A stretch of 64,000 bases of DNA from Dromaius novaehollandiae (GCF_036370855.1 NC_088111.1:18573501-18637500); one strand, 5' to 3'; positions 16,801-31,800 are shown, counted from the first letter of the stretch. Translations and numbers: made by a program. Notes: generated from the sequence alone by a model not told the origin.

Positions 16801-19800
16801 AACTTTTAAATTGGTTGATGGCAATTTATTCACTGCTCTTCAGAGGTGGGAGACAAAAGACATGAGTAGACCAAAAATTATAGATATTTGGAGTTTGTAG
16901 AGACTGCTAGTGTTTGAGGGGGAGGGGGAGCTGTTTGTTGGCTCTGGGGTCTTGCTGTCTGCAGTTCAGATGATAGAAATTTCCTTGAGATTGGGATGGA
17001 GCTGCTAATGATCCGCTTCTCTTTTTGCATCCCGGAGGCAATACAGGAGCAGCGTTCCCTCTGTTATTTCTGCCGGTTGGTGCGTGTGTACGTGTGTGCG
17101 TAGGTACAGGTACAGATTTTTCCGCGTATCCTGCGCTCTCCAGGGGGAACACGTGTAAAGCCTGGGCAGACTCGGGCCGTACCTTCCTGAAGCGCGATGG
17201 GCTGCGGAGCCGCACGCCGAGTACTCTGCTTCTCGCAGCTTCGGTCACGTGGGTCGTTTTCCTTGTTGCTTTCTTGGAGGAGCCCAACAAAGGCAGTCAG
17301 ACGAAAGATGAAGAACGTGTCCTGCGCTAACGAGGCAGAACGGCTCGTGACGCAGACAGCGCGCAGTTCTGTGTGTAGGAAGTGTTCGGCTGCATTGAGA
17401 ACTATTCGTGGGCTCTTTTCTTTAAGGACAGAATGGCTGGGGAGTGGTTCGAGCTTCTGGCTGGAGTAGTGCGTCTTGATTCAAAGCTTTCTGGGAGGAG
17501 GAGGAGGAAGACTGAGGACTGATCAGCTCTCGGGGGGGAAGTGTATACCCAAAAGCACTGTTTAGGCTTTGGGTTTGACAGCCCTCATTTGTGTTCACCT
17601 CGACTGGAAAGAGTGAGAGCCCAGCCTGAGGGTCTGGAGCAGCCCAGCCTGTTCTCTGTGCGGGAGCTTTTAACCGTACTGCCTGTGGTACCTGCTGGGA
17701 TGGGCGGGAGGTTTGTAGCTCGCCTGCGAAGGGAGCCTGCGACCTGCCGAGACGAGCTTGGGGGCGGCGAGGTGGGTTAGCGAAGGGGCTGGCGTGCCGT
17801 TCGTGGTTACGGAGGGAAGGACCAATTCGTCCCCTGCCCCCAGCACTGAGGGCAGCGTAGCTCTGCGTTCAGCTCTGCATCCTGCCAACTGTTGCAGCCT
17901 GCAAACTGTTCCTCTGGCACAGCCGTTCTCGCTACAGTTTAGAAATAGCACCAAGTCACTGGCACTGGACAGAGCTCTGTAGTGCTGTAAATGGCAGTTT
18001 TGTGTCCAGGTTTGGCTTTAGTTTCATCTCCCAACAGAGAGAAGACGGTTCAGTTCACCTGGGCACAAGGAGGTGAGGGCTGGAAGGAGAAGAAACGGGA
18101 ATCGCAGTCCTTAATGGAGCTAGTGCTGTTTCCCGACTTGTTTTCCATTTACCCCACTGATTGCTTTCTTGACTAGTTGTTTTGTTGCTGTGTGTGCTGC
18201 TTATCCCAGAGCTGGCTTTGTCGGAGGACGTAATCCCTGTGCCCTGTTAACTGTGCTCTGATGTTCAAGGATCAAGTATTTATTGCTGTAAAGTTACTGC
18301 TCAGCTTGCTCACAGAGGAGTTGTTTTTAGCTGTGGGAGCAAGGATTCAGTATGAGCAGGGTGAATGTGAGCAGAAGAAAGCAGATTTTGGTGGCTGGAG
18401 GCCTGCCTTGTGGCGAGTATCGAGAGAAGTTGCGTTTGCAGCGCAGGCGTCTCCTCGAGGTACAGGCTGGCTGCTTGCTTGGGATTTTACGTTTTCGCTG
18501 GCGGTAATGTGGGAGTTGCAGCCTTCCCTGTTGTCTTGAGCTTAGCCAGATAACACCAGTGAAAGCTGTAGACTGCCTCCCCCTTGCCAGCTAATTCATT
18601 GTGAAAGTTAAAATTGTCATCTTCTGCTAGGATTTTAATTCAGGAGAGAAAGTCTAAAGTAACAATCTGCCCTTCTTCTGTAGTAAAGGCAACACCTGAG
18701 GGAAATGCTGAGGGTTGGATTGCAAGGGAACTTCTCTCTTGCTTGGACAGTGTAATTCCCCTTAGGACTGCCTAAATGGGACCTTTATAGAGTGTTCCTG
18801 TTGCTGGGGCTTGTGATTTGTACTAAAATATCTTGAATTGCTTCTTCTAGCAAAAGGAGCAGCATGTCTCCAAAGAGAAATACGCCGTTGCCCGAGCCTC
18901 CGGCACAGCGTTGCTGCCGTCAGCATTCCTGCTAGCCGGATGTACAGCACGCAGACAGCAGAGAACAAGGACGAAGAGCCCCTGCACACCATCATCAGCG
19001 ACACGGAGAACGTGAAAGGTGGGCACGGACTAGGTGTTGTGTGGGAGCTCTCTTGGGGTGCAGGTAAATCCGGGACAATATCAAAGCACTGTCTGGGTAG
19101 AAGTGCTCTGACTGTGAGGGTGAGCCCTCTGCAGTCCTCCGGCGTGGTGTTTCTGTCTCTGGAGAAGGTGCAGGCATTCGTCATCCCATCCTAGCACAGC
19201 AGATTACTGTTCCCATCTGTACAGCGCCATCACCTCCCCAAAAGTGGAGCGTGTAAATCACAATGACCTTCATTGAGAAATGGGGCCATTGGGACTGAGG
19301 GAAGAAGGTGCATCTCTGGGCTTAGCCTGGCAATTGGCTGTTGTGTGTAGAGGCTCCACAGGCCCCAGAATTTGCCTAAAAAGAGCCTTTTGTCCCAGAA
19401 GCAAGCTGTGTCTGCCCAGTTCATTGCTGTGCGTGATGGAGGTTTGATGAGAGTCCTGTTGTCAACTCTTTAGTTAGAATGAATTGCTTTGCGCATCTCC
19501 AGGGTGAAGTGCTTTAAAGCAAAGTCACGTGGGTTGTCTGAGCACAGAAATAGCATCTTAACTCAGGGCTCATGGCTTTTCTGTCAGGTACTTCTGAGAC
19601 TGCTGGTCTGTAAAGCTCCCCAGTAGGTTTGGGCACTGTGCTCCTACTGCCATCTACACCCCTGCTTAGCCCCTGTCACCAGGGAGTGTAGGTCCTTGTC
19701 AGCAAGGCATTGCAGAGGTGGTGTGTGCCCCGTGGCTTTACTTGTGTTGCTTCAGGATTTTATAATGCCTCTAGCATGAGAAATGATATTTTTAAAAGGC

Positions 19801-22800
19801 CAAAGATGGTCTTTCAGGTGAGATGTTTTGCAGAGGAAAAATCTATTTCTGGCCACTCCATTAAATACATAAGTAGGTGTGTGTATGCGCTCCCTCGCCT
19901 GCTCCACAGAAATGTGAGAATCTGGCTTTTGCTGTCCAAGGCTCAGTGTTGTTTGGACATCAGAAATGCTGGCTGGCTGAAAAAGCCCTTGGGGCAGGGC
20001 ACGTGCAGATGGTTCCCTTGCAGGTCGAATCATGGAAGAGCATGGAAGGCAGACTATAAACCACAGGAGGCACTTGAAAGAGAGGTTAGGGATTGCATGG
20101 AGCCATGCATTGGGAATGAGGGAAATCACCTTTCACTCCTAGTTTACTGGTCGCTCTGCAGCCCAGACACGGTGAGCAGCACACAGACACTGCACTCTTT
20201 GACGTTCCTGAGGTTTGTGTGCAAGGAGATGAGGGGCAGGCCCAGTGTCTGCTCGGCAGAGCGTACTGCCTCATAGGGATGCAAACAACACTGTTGTCGT
20301 CATCTCGTCACAAGCTACAGCTTCCTGCCTCCCATCCTGCTTCAAGCCTTTGCTACGAGGGGGCTGACACACATGGTAAGACGGCAAGTTTGCACAAGAG
20401 GACCCTGGTGAAGTGCCTCAAAGGTGTTTGTGTGATTTCTTTCTAGGTGCAGCCTCCAAACATGAGTTTCAGGCTGAGACGAAGAAACTGCTGGACATTG
20501 TCGCTCGTTCCTTGTACTCAGAGAAGGAGGTAGCGCCCCCACTTCTTGCCCCAGAGCTGGTAGATTTATTTTGGCTACGCCCAATCTCTGACAAAGGTTA
20601 TATCAAAGATGGACAAGCTATGAGAATACCTGCTCACTTTCCCAGCAAATCCTGGGCTGCTCACATCCCACACTTCCTTGAATGTAGTTTTCTTAAGACA
20701 TCTTGAAAATGTATTTTGCAAACAATTTATAAATATGTCCAGATGACTCTGTGAGCATCTTCAGAACCTCTGCACTTTACTATTGAGTTCAGACAAACCT
20801 GTTCTCCTGGCAGGTAATGGAGAAATGCAGTTTTATTTCTAATGAGTTGAAAATTAGTCTGTAAGTAGGCAATGAGTTCCCAGGTCTCCGGGACTCTTGT
20901 GCAGTAGACAGGGCCAGGCTGCAGTATGAGGCTGTTTCCCTTCCCCAGGTATTTATCCGGGAGCTGATCTCCAATGGCAGCGATGCACTGGAGAAACTGC
21001 GTCATCGACTTACGACGGAAGGGAAGGCCTTGCCGGAGATGGAGATTCATCTGCAGACGGACCCTGGAAAGGGAACCATCACTATCCAGGTACCTCTCTT
21101 TGGTAACAGCAGAATGTTATCCCTTGCTGCTTTTGCCACTAGCTGTTGTCACGTGGAAGTTTAGTGGAAACTGAGTAGCAGTGCAGGTCCCTTTGATTCC
21201 TAGGCCTGCTTGAAGAAGTGTTCTGTCCTCTGTCAGACTCCAGTTCATGAAGGTGTAACCTCAGGCTTTGATGAGAAGCCACCAGTTTATCTGCTCCTCA
21301 CTTTTCCCCATAGGAAAATTCCTTGCTTCTCCCTTCCCTGTCAGAAACTACCGGTAGCTTTTCTCTCAGTGCCTTGTCTGGTGCACTTCCCAGGTTGTGT
21401 GTGCATCTCTGACTAGTGGAAAAGTTGGGAGTTGGGTTTTGTCCTGGCCTTTGGGTGAGATTTCTCCCCCCTCTTTAAGTTTGAGGTCCTACATGGTAGC
21501 AGGCAGACTTTCCCTGTCACCTTGGTCACTGAGAGATGCCTGGGTGGTGAGAAGAACCTCCCTTGCTGACTCTCCTTATCCCCTCCTGTTCCAGGACAGA
21601 CCAAGTCCAGCTGATGCTGAAACTCTGCCCTAACATACATGTGGGACCATAGATTGTGGCAGTACCATAGCATTTGTCTGTCTTCCCTTCTGCTTTAGTA
21701 GGAAGTGCAGTGCTGGTTTTGATTGCTCCTTGCTGATGATAAAAAGCTTTAATGGGAGAGATGGTCGGTGCAGACACACTCAACTGTGGGCCTCAAAGTG
21801 TGATGAGGGAAGGTGGACATGGTCCTTCTCTCTCTAGTTTGATTGCTTTTGTTCTTGGCTGTTGTCTAGGAGGAAGGCTGAGACTCAGTTTTGGTGTTTT
21901 CTTGGCAAAGATGCTAATGCGAACAAGGGGAACTGGTAACTTTCCTCATGGACCAACGTCATCCCTGAGAGGGGAGCTTTGCACTGTTCTCAGGAGAGTG
22001 GAGAATGAGGCAGGCAGCAGCGTGCGAGTGAAGGGTGACTATAGCAGGCCCAGGGAAGGAGATGAGGCACAGACAAACCACATGATCTGGTGTTTTTCAC
22101 ACGGGACGAAAGTACTTACTGTTAGAGACTGCTCAGTTATTTTATCCTTCTGTTTCTCCGCAGAACAAGCAGCTGCGGTTGCCATGGGGAAGTTAGTGAT
22201 CGTCAGCGGGCAACACAATTATCAACCCAAAGATTCTCAAATCGTAATGCAGAGGCTTTGCTATTCCTATCACACCTGACTATTGCATTTTTCTGACTGC
22301 TGTGTAGCACCGATTCTTTAATGAGCTCTTGCTTAGACCCAAGCTGGGTGTCGTTCCTGTATCGCTCGTGTCTTTCCCTTTTGGGATCATAGTGGACAGG
22401 TAGCCGCCGACCCTGACAAAGCATAACTCACCTCCCATCACTGTGGAAACTGCTGCCTTCTTTGGCAATTTGGTTAAGAGACCTGGGTGCCCACCTTGCA
22501 GATGGGGTGAATTTGATGCTATACCTGATCAGCTCTGTTAGGGATTCATCTTATATATACCCTTACCTGGCTATCTGTGTGTCTTTAATGCACCTAAATG
22601 AGTCTTAACTAGCAAGCCATTAACTGCAGCAATTCTGCGCTCTGAGAAGGGCGAGAGAACAGTGCCACTCCAATCTCTCTTAATAGGTTTGCCTTCTCAG
22701 TAGTGCCTAAAGCTCCTTACCTCCAGTGGAGGGTTTATTTTTAACCTCTTGAAAAAATGTCCTGAATATGACGATTACTCTGAGTAAGCCTTGTTCAGAA

Positions 22801-25800
22801 CATTTCCCCACCATTCAGGAATGCAAAGGTGCACTTTGCCCCTCCAGGCAACCTGCAGGAATGACTGAGGCACAGATGGATCTGTCCCTTAGTAACTCCT
22901 TTGTTTTCTGCACCCACCAGGACCCCCCCAAAACAGAAGCAGCAGGCCCCTGATGTGGGATCTGCAGCAGTTCTGCCCCATCTTCTTCTAGAAAGACCCC
23001 CTTGTCTCACTTTGCCCTCTAAGTCCTTGTCCTCAGATCTTGATGCTGCTCTTTGCCCCTGGATCTGTTGGACTCTCCCCTCCCCTTCCAAATCCTGTGG
23101 CATCTCTCTGTATCTCACCAGTTGAGAAACTGCGAGTCTGTAGTGTGTGATGGTTTCCATGACATGTACGTCCCTGGGGCTTTACCCACATTATTTGCTT
23201 GGAGATTATCTAGCTCCAGTAAAGGGCAACATTTATCTCTGTTAAGTGACTGCAGTTGTGCTCACTTCTCTGTCAGGACCAAATTTTGGTCATAAGCACA
23301 GTAAGATTCTGAACTTAAAATGTCCTCATTCAGGGATATCCTACCTAAGCATTGCCAAGCGTTGTATCTGCTAAGAGGGAACGGGAAGTCTGGTCTTCCA
23401 GTGTTGGGAGTTCGCTGTCTAGTCCACCAGATTACACCACCTCTGTGCCTTCACCAAAGCCTTATTTTAGCAAATTCCACAATGTCCTTCACCCTTTTGA
23501 GAACTGCCTCATTGTGTTTCTAGGACAGCTTCGTCTGGTAGCAGCCACAGCCTGCAGGGTCAGATCTCTTAAGCAAATGCACCTGAAAATGTTAGGGGTG
23601 TGTTTTCAATGAGGAAAGATCTGCAGAGTCCTGAGGCTTTATAGATGTGTTTTTGGACCCTTTGAGGTGGGAACAGAGCATCCCGTACAGCTGCTCAAAG
23701 CCCTGCGACCACAGAGCTCCGCCTGCTCACCTGCACGAGGCTCCCTGGGGCCAGCCGGTGACAGGCTCTTGGCTGTGATGTGGTCCAAGTGCTGCTGTGT
23801 TTGTGTGAGCTTGGAGGCTAGAGGAATGCTTATTGACTGGTGCTTAATTTAGGGCTAGGACAGTGCTAGCAGTTCAGAGGAAACTTTGAAATGGCCACAG
23901 AGCTAGTACTGACTGCTGGGTTAGTTTGTAACATGGAGAAGCTGCATAATTGTTGCAAGTTTGGGCTGCTCCCAAAGTTCCCTGTGCTGGGCTTTCTTCT
24001 CGCTGTTGCAGTCATCCAAAGGCAGTTTGCGAAGCCCAAGATAACAAGTTTGCTGTGTTTGGGAGGAGTTAAAATGTCTGCAAACATCACTCCTCCCTTC
24101 AGCAGCTCCCTGTATCACTGGGCAGATCTTTCCTGGCCTATGAGTTGTAAACCCTCTACAGTAGGGACTGGGTTGTCCTGAGGCTCTAATAAGGGACTGA
24201 GATCTTTGGGCTTTAGCAGTTCAATGCAGGTGCACCCTCATGTGCACCAAGGCAGAAAGCTGGTCCCCCTCCATGCTGGGTCGTGTCCTGGCAGCTGGCC
24301 CGTGCTGCTGGCCTCTAGCAGAGAGGCTTATGTTCCCGAGCTGTGTGCAGCATCCATCTGCCGCTTGGGCTCGAGGAAGCAGTGGAGCAGGAGATGGGGA
24401 ATAATGCAGGTGGAGGGGTAAAGCTGTCTGCACTTGGACAAGCCTTAGGTGGAATTAAGCTTACAGAAGGGTGCCACAGATTGCAGGGGTGGGTTAAAGC
24501 TTCCAGTTGTTGCATCATCCTTAACAAATAAGCTAGAGAACCAGGAATATAAATGCATCTAAAATAATCTGTTTCCTAGAGAAGGGAGTGCAGGATCTTT
24601 TGTTTCCTTCTTCTTCATGCTAGAATAAGAGCCAGTCACATTTAAAAATGTGAAATTCAAAATGGATAAAAGGAAGTATTTTCTGAACACTGGGTATTGA
24701 GACTTGGATGGGTGGAGGCTGAGCCTGTAGCAATGCTCAGAATTGTAGATGATGTTAGCAGCAGGGACTGGAAAGGAAACAAAACCTCAGGCACTCAGCT
24801 TTAGGCAGCTTTTAGGTATTAGGCCGAGATTACTCTGTATCTGCATGCATCAGTTTTACTGTGCTTTTTTGTCTGCTTATTGCTGCTGCAGGTATGGTGT
24901 TGGTACTAAACCAGAACTCTGCTTCGGTGTGGCTGTTGTCTTGGCCTCGTGAATCTTAAGTCTCTTTAAACAAGACATTTAAATTAAAGGGTGGGGGACA
25001 GCACTTGCTAATCAGAAATTTGGGGACTTTATTACCTTGTCGTTTGGTGAAAGCAGCATGTCTTTGTTGTGTGATGTAGCCAGTGTTCTTCTGAGGCCCT
25101 GTCAAGATTTTTACCGAAATAAGTGTTTTGCCACAAAGCAAAATGAAAGGCATGGTAGCTCTGAAGTGTATCCCTAACTGCAGGCATTCTTTCAGCTGTA
25201 GTGGCAATGGCAACAGCCAGTTAGTGTTTGGCTAATGGATCATTGGTATAACAAGGTTCTGCAATACTTCGAGTTGGACCCACATAATGAGCAAAGAAAA
25301 TGTTATTGTACTTAGCTTCTTGTTTATCAGTTAAATGAAGCAATTTGTTGATATAAACTAGATTTGCTACTGTGATCATGTGCAGTTTGTATCTGCTTTA
25401 CTGAAAAGTATATATGAATATGAGAACTGTGGACTGACTGACTTGATGAGACAGATAGTGGGGCTGAAGGTGTTCATTTATCTCTCTTTCAGGGAAGACA
25501 GAGGTCCTCAGGGCTGCAAAGCATACACAAAGCACTTCATGGTGGGAGCCTTGCAATACCATGTGCCAGCTCTCCAGCTGTCACTACTCACAGAACTTTC
25601 TCTGTTTGCAGACTTCCAGCACCCACCCCACAAAGGTTAGAGCAAAGTACAGAGAAAGCACAAAGGTCCTGTGCAGTTTAACAGCAGGTTTTGCATCTGG
25701 GAGGTCTCTGCACAAAAACCTGACAAAACCAGTGTTCAGCTGTTGTTTTTTTCAGTGGAAATGTTACTGTGTTTAGATGTGTAGCTTAACAAGCATGGCC

Positions 25801-28800
25801 GTAGCGCTTAAAGTTGTATGTGTCTTGTGCTCTGCTCTGCAAACGTAGTGTGTGTGAAGCCCAGTGGTTTCTTGAAGTGGTAATCTTGAAGGTCCCTTAG
25901 AGGACTGGGGGGAAGGTCTCTAGCCTGCTGTGTTTTGCAGAGGGACAGGGCTGTATGAGGGGTGATTCAGAGGCAGGCCGTGCTGTGCACTCTAAGAAGT
26001 CCCAGAAGGAAAATTCAGCCCGGTGAGTGGACTGTTATTCTGCCAAGCTATAGAAGTTCTTCTGTAATTAGCCTTCAATAAATGAAATGTCAGCGCAGTG
26101 AATTTTGTTTCATGCTATGTCGTGGTTGGCTCCTCCACTGCAAAGCTGTGAAGTAGCGTTGGACACTTAGAACATATCCCTCACGTCTTGTAATTCGGGA
26201 AACCCCTTGTCCAGTTTGTTTCACGTTCTTTAGAAGAATTCTTCTGTGGCTGTTTTCAAGCTGTTAAAACTTTTCCTGTGGGCTGAAGGGAGCCCTGGAA
26301 ACTGTCTGCAGCAGACGCGGAGATGTAGCGCTGGTGGTGGCGCAACAGCAGGCCTTGCAGTAATGCTGGCCGATCGCGGATAGGAAGTGTAAAGCGTCGC
26401 GTGATCGTGCGGTCGCTGCTGGCGAAGACTCCCGGAGACGGAGCAGCAGCCCGTGCGGCGCAGCGCGCGCTGCTGGCTGAGGGGCGTGGAAGCCCCGTCA
26501 GTTCCTTCCCTGGGTCTTATGGAGCTCGCGCCCCTGGCGCTTGCGCCGGCCTGGTCCCGAGGCGCTGCTTTCGTGGGCGGGCCCGCGTGCCTGCCGTCAC
26601 CGAGGAGGGCCTGCCCGGCCGCCGCCTCCGCGTTGTGCCGGAGGTGCCTGCTCCCGGGCGCAGCGCCATCTGGCGAGGAGAGGCGAGAAGCGCCGCGCCA
26701 AGGCCAGCCGCAGCAAACGCGTGCGCCGCAGCCGGAACCTTGATGGCGTTTTCGTCTCAGCACAGCCAGGTGTTTTCCTGCAGTAGGAAACGTCCGCCTT
26801 GCCGGGACCGTCGGTCAGCCACCTAAAAGTGTTCTTTCCGCTTTCCTAACAGCGGCTCGGCGCTGCAGGGGAAGGAGGCCGTTCTGAGCCGTGCTCTCTT
26901 TGTTCGTTGTGATTCACCCTCACCAAGCGAGTCTCCAGGAACTGTCCTTAAGCTTTTTGCAATAAGTTTGGCAAGGAATTCTGAATTCAATAGCCAAATA
27001 CATTCACGGGGCAGGGATATATTTTTTTAACATACTGGAATTTGGGAATGACGTGCTGTGCTATAAAAAGGAGGGGATCAGAGAAGTTAGGAGTTCTGCT
27101 TAGGGTCTCACATGAACAAAACCTGAACCAGATGCTGAAAACTTTCCTTTCTGGCCTTTTCCTCCCAGGGGGAAGGGACCATGTCAGATTCCTGAGATTT
27201 TGCCATACCCTGTTTGTTTTTTCTGGCTTTTCATTTCCCAGTGTTGAGATCTTACCTGGCATCCTCCCTTTTCTCAGCCAAGAAGACTGACTGGCCTTGC
27301 CATATTTAATCAAGTGGAAGGTGTTGCTGTGCTATGACTCGAGTCGTGCGGATGCAGAGAAAAGTCTCGCCAAGTGACCCACAGAGCACCTCAGTCAGTA
27401 GCTTCATGAAATGACCATAGTTTGACTGTTCAGTGTAGTTAAACACTGGATTAAAAAGCTGTACTAGCATTAATTCCTCTGTCTTGCTTTGCTGGTAAAT
27501 AAGCCTACGAAATGCACCACGTGGGTGGTAGGGGTGTGCTGTGCCGGAAGTCACTCTGGCATCCCTCCTCCAAGCCACCTCGCAGCATTCAGCTCCACTC
27601 TGGCTCATTTTGCTGACTCTTGCAGGCTGAACCCCACCCCTGCATCAGCAGTGCTCAGAGGTTGTCAGCCCCGCTTCCGACTGTGCCGGGTGCTGTCAGC
27701 TTTGATAACTGTGCTCACGGATACTTGACTAGAACTGAACTCCAGATGAACAAGAATCACCTTTCACTTGGCTAATTTTCATGCTGCTGCCTTATAGAGT
27801 GGCTCAGAGAACCTGTCTGAGTGGCTTCTCAGGATGTTTGTGCCAGGTAGAGAAGTTGCTGGAGTTTGGGGGGGGGAATGGCTCTTGCTTTTGGAAAGTG
27901 GCATCACGAGACCATTAGCCTGTGCTTTGTGCTTTGCTTTCCTGGAAGACACATATACAGCAAGTCTGAAAACACGTTGGGCTGAGGAAAGGGAGGATTC
28001 ATGTTGGGGTCCTGTGTGAGAGGGTGGCAATTTCTAACTGGGTTTTGCCGCGTTATCCATGAGGCCTTAGGGTCATCCAAAGGTGCTGTGGCAACAACTG
28101 AAGTTGCAGCCAAGTCTGAGCTATGCTGCAGCCTTTCTTGCATGGTGCCTTAGGGTCTGCTGCCTGCGAGGCATGCACTGGCAGCAGGGAATTGTTATCT
28201 GCGTGCAAGAGTACAAATCTAGATGGAAACTGTGGGTGACGGCAAGCCGTGTGCCTTCCAAGCCTGGACTGAGCGCCTTGAGGTGTGGCCTGTGCAATAT
28301 AGGTCCAGCTGGGGTTAGGCTCTTCCCACAGGCACCACGTAGCCAGCTCCCAGGTTCAGGGACATGGGTGCTGGCAGTTTCATACTCAAGTTTTGTGGAG
28401 CATAATTCAGGGGGAGGGGAAACAGAGAAAGATTGACAGTAGATGCAGATGAGTAAAGGGATTCCCTGCTCCCCCACTGATTCCTGGAGTGAGGGAATCA
28501 GTTCCCTATCTGCAAATTGGAAATAGGCAGCTTCTCCACTTACTGCTCCTCTACTCCCCTTCTTGTTTAGGGATAGCACTTGTCACAGTGAGGTTGTGGG
28601 AGTGAGTGGAGATCTCCTCCCAGCACTATCACATAGTGCATTTTGTCGGAGGGGCGTAGAAACGTCTGTCTTGGCATGTTTTTGTGTTCTCTCCGTATGA
28701 CACATGAATCTCTAAACTTTCTGGTGGCTTACAGCCACAAGACAGCTGTGGCTGCCCCATGGGGCTGTGTACCTTCTGAGTCCGCTGTCCTGACCAGGTG

Positions 28801-31800
28801 TTGGAGAAGTGAGTCGTAGCTGGAAGTCTGCTGTTGCATGTAGTACTTAAGTGGCCAGGTGGCGGTGGGAGTCAGACATGGAAGTTAGTTGGCACTGGTC
28901 ACCAGAGCAATGCTTCTGTGCGGGTATTTCAGCTACAATTTGTTGTTTCTTTTTAGGACACAGGTATCGGGATGACGCAGGAAGAGCTTGTTTCTAACCT
29001 CGGTACCATCGCTCGATCAGGCTCAAAGGTAACTTGGGATGAGGCACCTCTTCTGGCCCCGTAGAAGAGTCTTCTCCAATTACAGTCACTTTTGTGCTCC
29101 CAGTGATTCTCATTCTCTTTCTTCCCTTGGCCCCCAGCCCAGCTGTGAAATTATACCCCTCTTGGAAGATGAAACCTACCTTTGGTGTCTTCTAGCTCTT
29201 AATGGTCTCTGTTGCATGCTGTGGGAGGTCTGTGGTGCCAAAGCAGCACTAATGGGCCCTGTGTGTCATGCTGCTGCACCTGGCTGCCCTCACTCCCAAA
29301 AGTAAATGCTTTTCCCTCCAAGCTGTTGTTATGGAGGGGCACACGCTCTCTTGACATTCACACTGTGTCCAGGAGGACAGCAGCTGTGTCATCAGGCTGG
29401 CAAGTTGTCATACATATTTTACCTGATTTCTTTTCACCTCTGGAGTCACCATTCTGAGATTGCTTCCTCCTGATTGACTGAGCCTTTACTCCTTTTCCTT
29501 TACTGCTAGCTGCAGGTAAGTATTGCCCTAGGCAATGCTCCTTTTTTCCAGAGGCACAGTCCCCTCCCTGCGGGAGAAACCCTTTTCCTTAGGCACCCTC
29601 TCCGGAGCACTGACACAGGAGGTGTAGGATTACAGTGCTGAATTGCCAGGTCTGCGGTACCTGACATAGGGCTGCGTGTAGGAGCCCGGTTGGAGGATGG
29701 GTTACAGCCTCCCAGTGGTACCTGATGGCACTGGGCACCTGTGTATGTCTTGTTCTTTGTCCCTCCAGGCATTTCTGGATGCTCTGCAGAGCCAAGCTGA
29801 AGCCACTAGTAAAATCATTGGCCAGTTCGGAGTGGGTTTCTACTCAGCCTTCATGGTGGCCGATAAGGTGGAGGTGTTTTCACAGTCAGCAGAACCTGGG
29901 AACCCGGGCTACCACTGGTCTTCGGATGGGTAAGAGTCTGCAGAATAGGAAAGAAGCTTGTAGGGGCTTCGTCCAGACCAGGCATGGACTGGAAGCTGTG
30001 CAAAGCAAGACAGGGCTTGTGGGATTCTGTGGTCTTCTGTGGTCTTTCATAACTGGGTTTGCTGGTTTAGATCCTGTTCAGATTACATGTAACAGGAAAG
30101 CATGGCCAAATGTGCCAGGGTGAACAGCCACAGAGACCAGATTGCCTTGTCAGAGCAGGCGTGTTGTGCATAAAGGCAGCACCTGCCTCTCCTGTTCCTT
30201 CCCTGCTGGCAGGCAGTCACCTTATCAGTGCCCCACACTCAAGAGACAAATTTTATTTCTTACTTCTCTGAAGTGCTGTGTGTGTTGTTAGTTTAATAAA
30301 ATATTTTCATTTCACATCACATCTGAGGCACAAGCTGACATGTGGTCTGTTTCTAACCCTAGTTCAGGAGTGTTTGAGATTGCAGAAGCATCCGGTGTCA
30401 GAACTGGGACTAAGATTATTATACATCTCAAAGAAGACTGCAAGGAGTTTGCAAATGAGGACCGAGTCAAAGGTGAGCAGTGAAATGTTGTTGTCTCCTG
30501 AGAGGCTGCGTAAAGTCTTTTGGTTGCCCAGGACTGGGAGGTGAAATTATAGTGGTTTTTTCTCTTGAGGCACCTTTCATCTGCTGTTACTGAAGAAATT
30601 CGTTCTCTGTTGTTTTCAAAATGTGACTCTTGCATGTCTCCTTTCCATTCCAGAGGTGGTGACAAAATACAGCAACTTCATCAGCTTCCCGCTGTATCTC
30701 AATGGGAGACGAATTAACACATTACAGGTGAGCGTGAGGGCCACTCATGGAGATAAACCATTGTAAACCTCCACCAGAGTCAGGAGACAAGGAAACAGAA
30801 TAAAGCTGCTGCCTGTCTCTGGTGATCAGGAAGGATTGTCCAGGATATCACAGACCCTGTAGTGATAAGGTAATTAGAATAAGAGGAGACAATCTGGCAG
30901 AAGTACTGCTTGTTTGCATTTGTTAGAGAATTCTTGCCAATTAGCAAATCAGTTTTCTTTATAGGTACCTTGCAAATTTTTCCTTAATCAGAATGATTAT
31001 CTCAGTGCTTTGTAATTCTTATTTTAACTGTTTAAGCCAAGGACACATTAGTGATGTAGGGACGGCTCACATTGCTGGTGTGCTGACACCTCTTGCTGCA
31101 GTTCTTTCTATCCTTTGGAACAGTAAATGCCAGGGCGTGCTTGGTTTTGTTAGTGGCACAACTCACAGCCTGATTTTCTTCACAGCTCTTAGTTGAACAC
31201 TGCTTCATACTGGCATTTTCTGACCACTTAAATGATATAGCAGCCAGACCCATTTTAGTCAGAAATTCTCGGACTGATTGCAGGTATCTACTTGGTGAAA
31301 TTAGATATGTTTTAAAAATTAATAAATAAATAAATCTATGAATCGTTTTCCTCTAGTATATCGCCTTTTCTGGTACCTTGATCTTATTGGTTAAATCTTC
31401 TTCACCTAAGAGAGCAGATAGAAGGTATTTGTTTATTTTCCTGGAATGTAGCACTGAACCTACAAACTTTCAAGACTGTACTTAAATGTATTATCATATT
31501 AATATATTTAAGGTTCTATAATTGCTGCTATTAGTCACTGATATTTATTTGGATTCCTGCAATAGTAATGGTTCTATTTCAAAGACTTTCTAACCATTTG
31601 CCTTAAATTACAAAACTAGAAATAGATTTAGACAGCTGTTTGGTCTTCCTACCTGACGGTCAATAGAACAGACTCCTTGGAGAAGAGTAGTACCAGAGTG
31701 AGGGGTGAAATGCCCTTAATAGAATCATGTACCACTATCTTGTTATCAGTCAGTTTTCCTTTGAGGTGTGGCAACAGCTTGATTCTCTTTATGCCCCATT

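Noticed and set aside
26230-26763. A 177-codon minus-strand protein in TRAP1 intron 4
   Set aside because: It has no recognisable domain and coincides with a CpG-rich patch. Kept only as a possible regulatory region.
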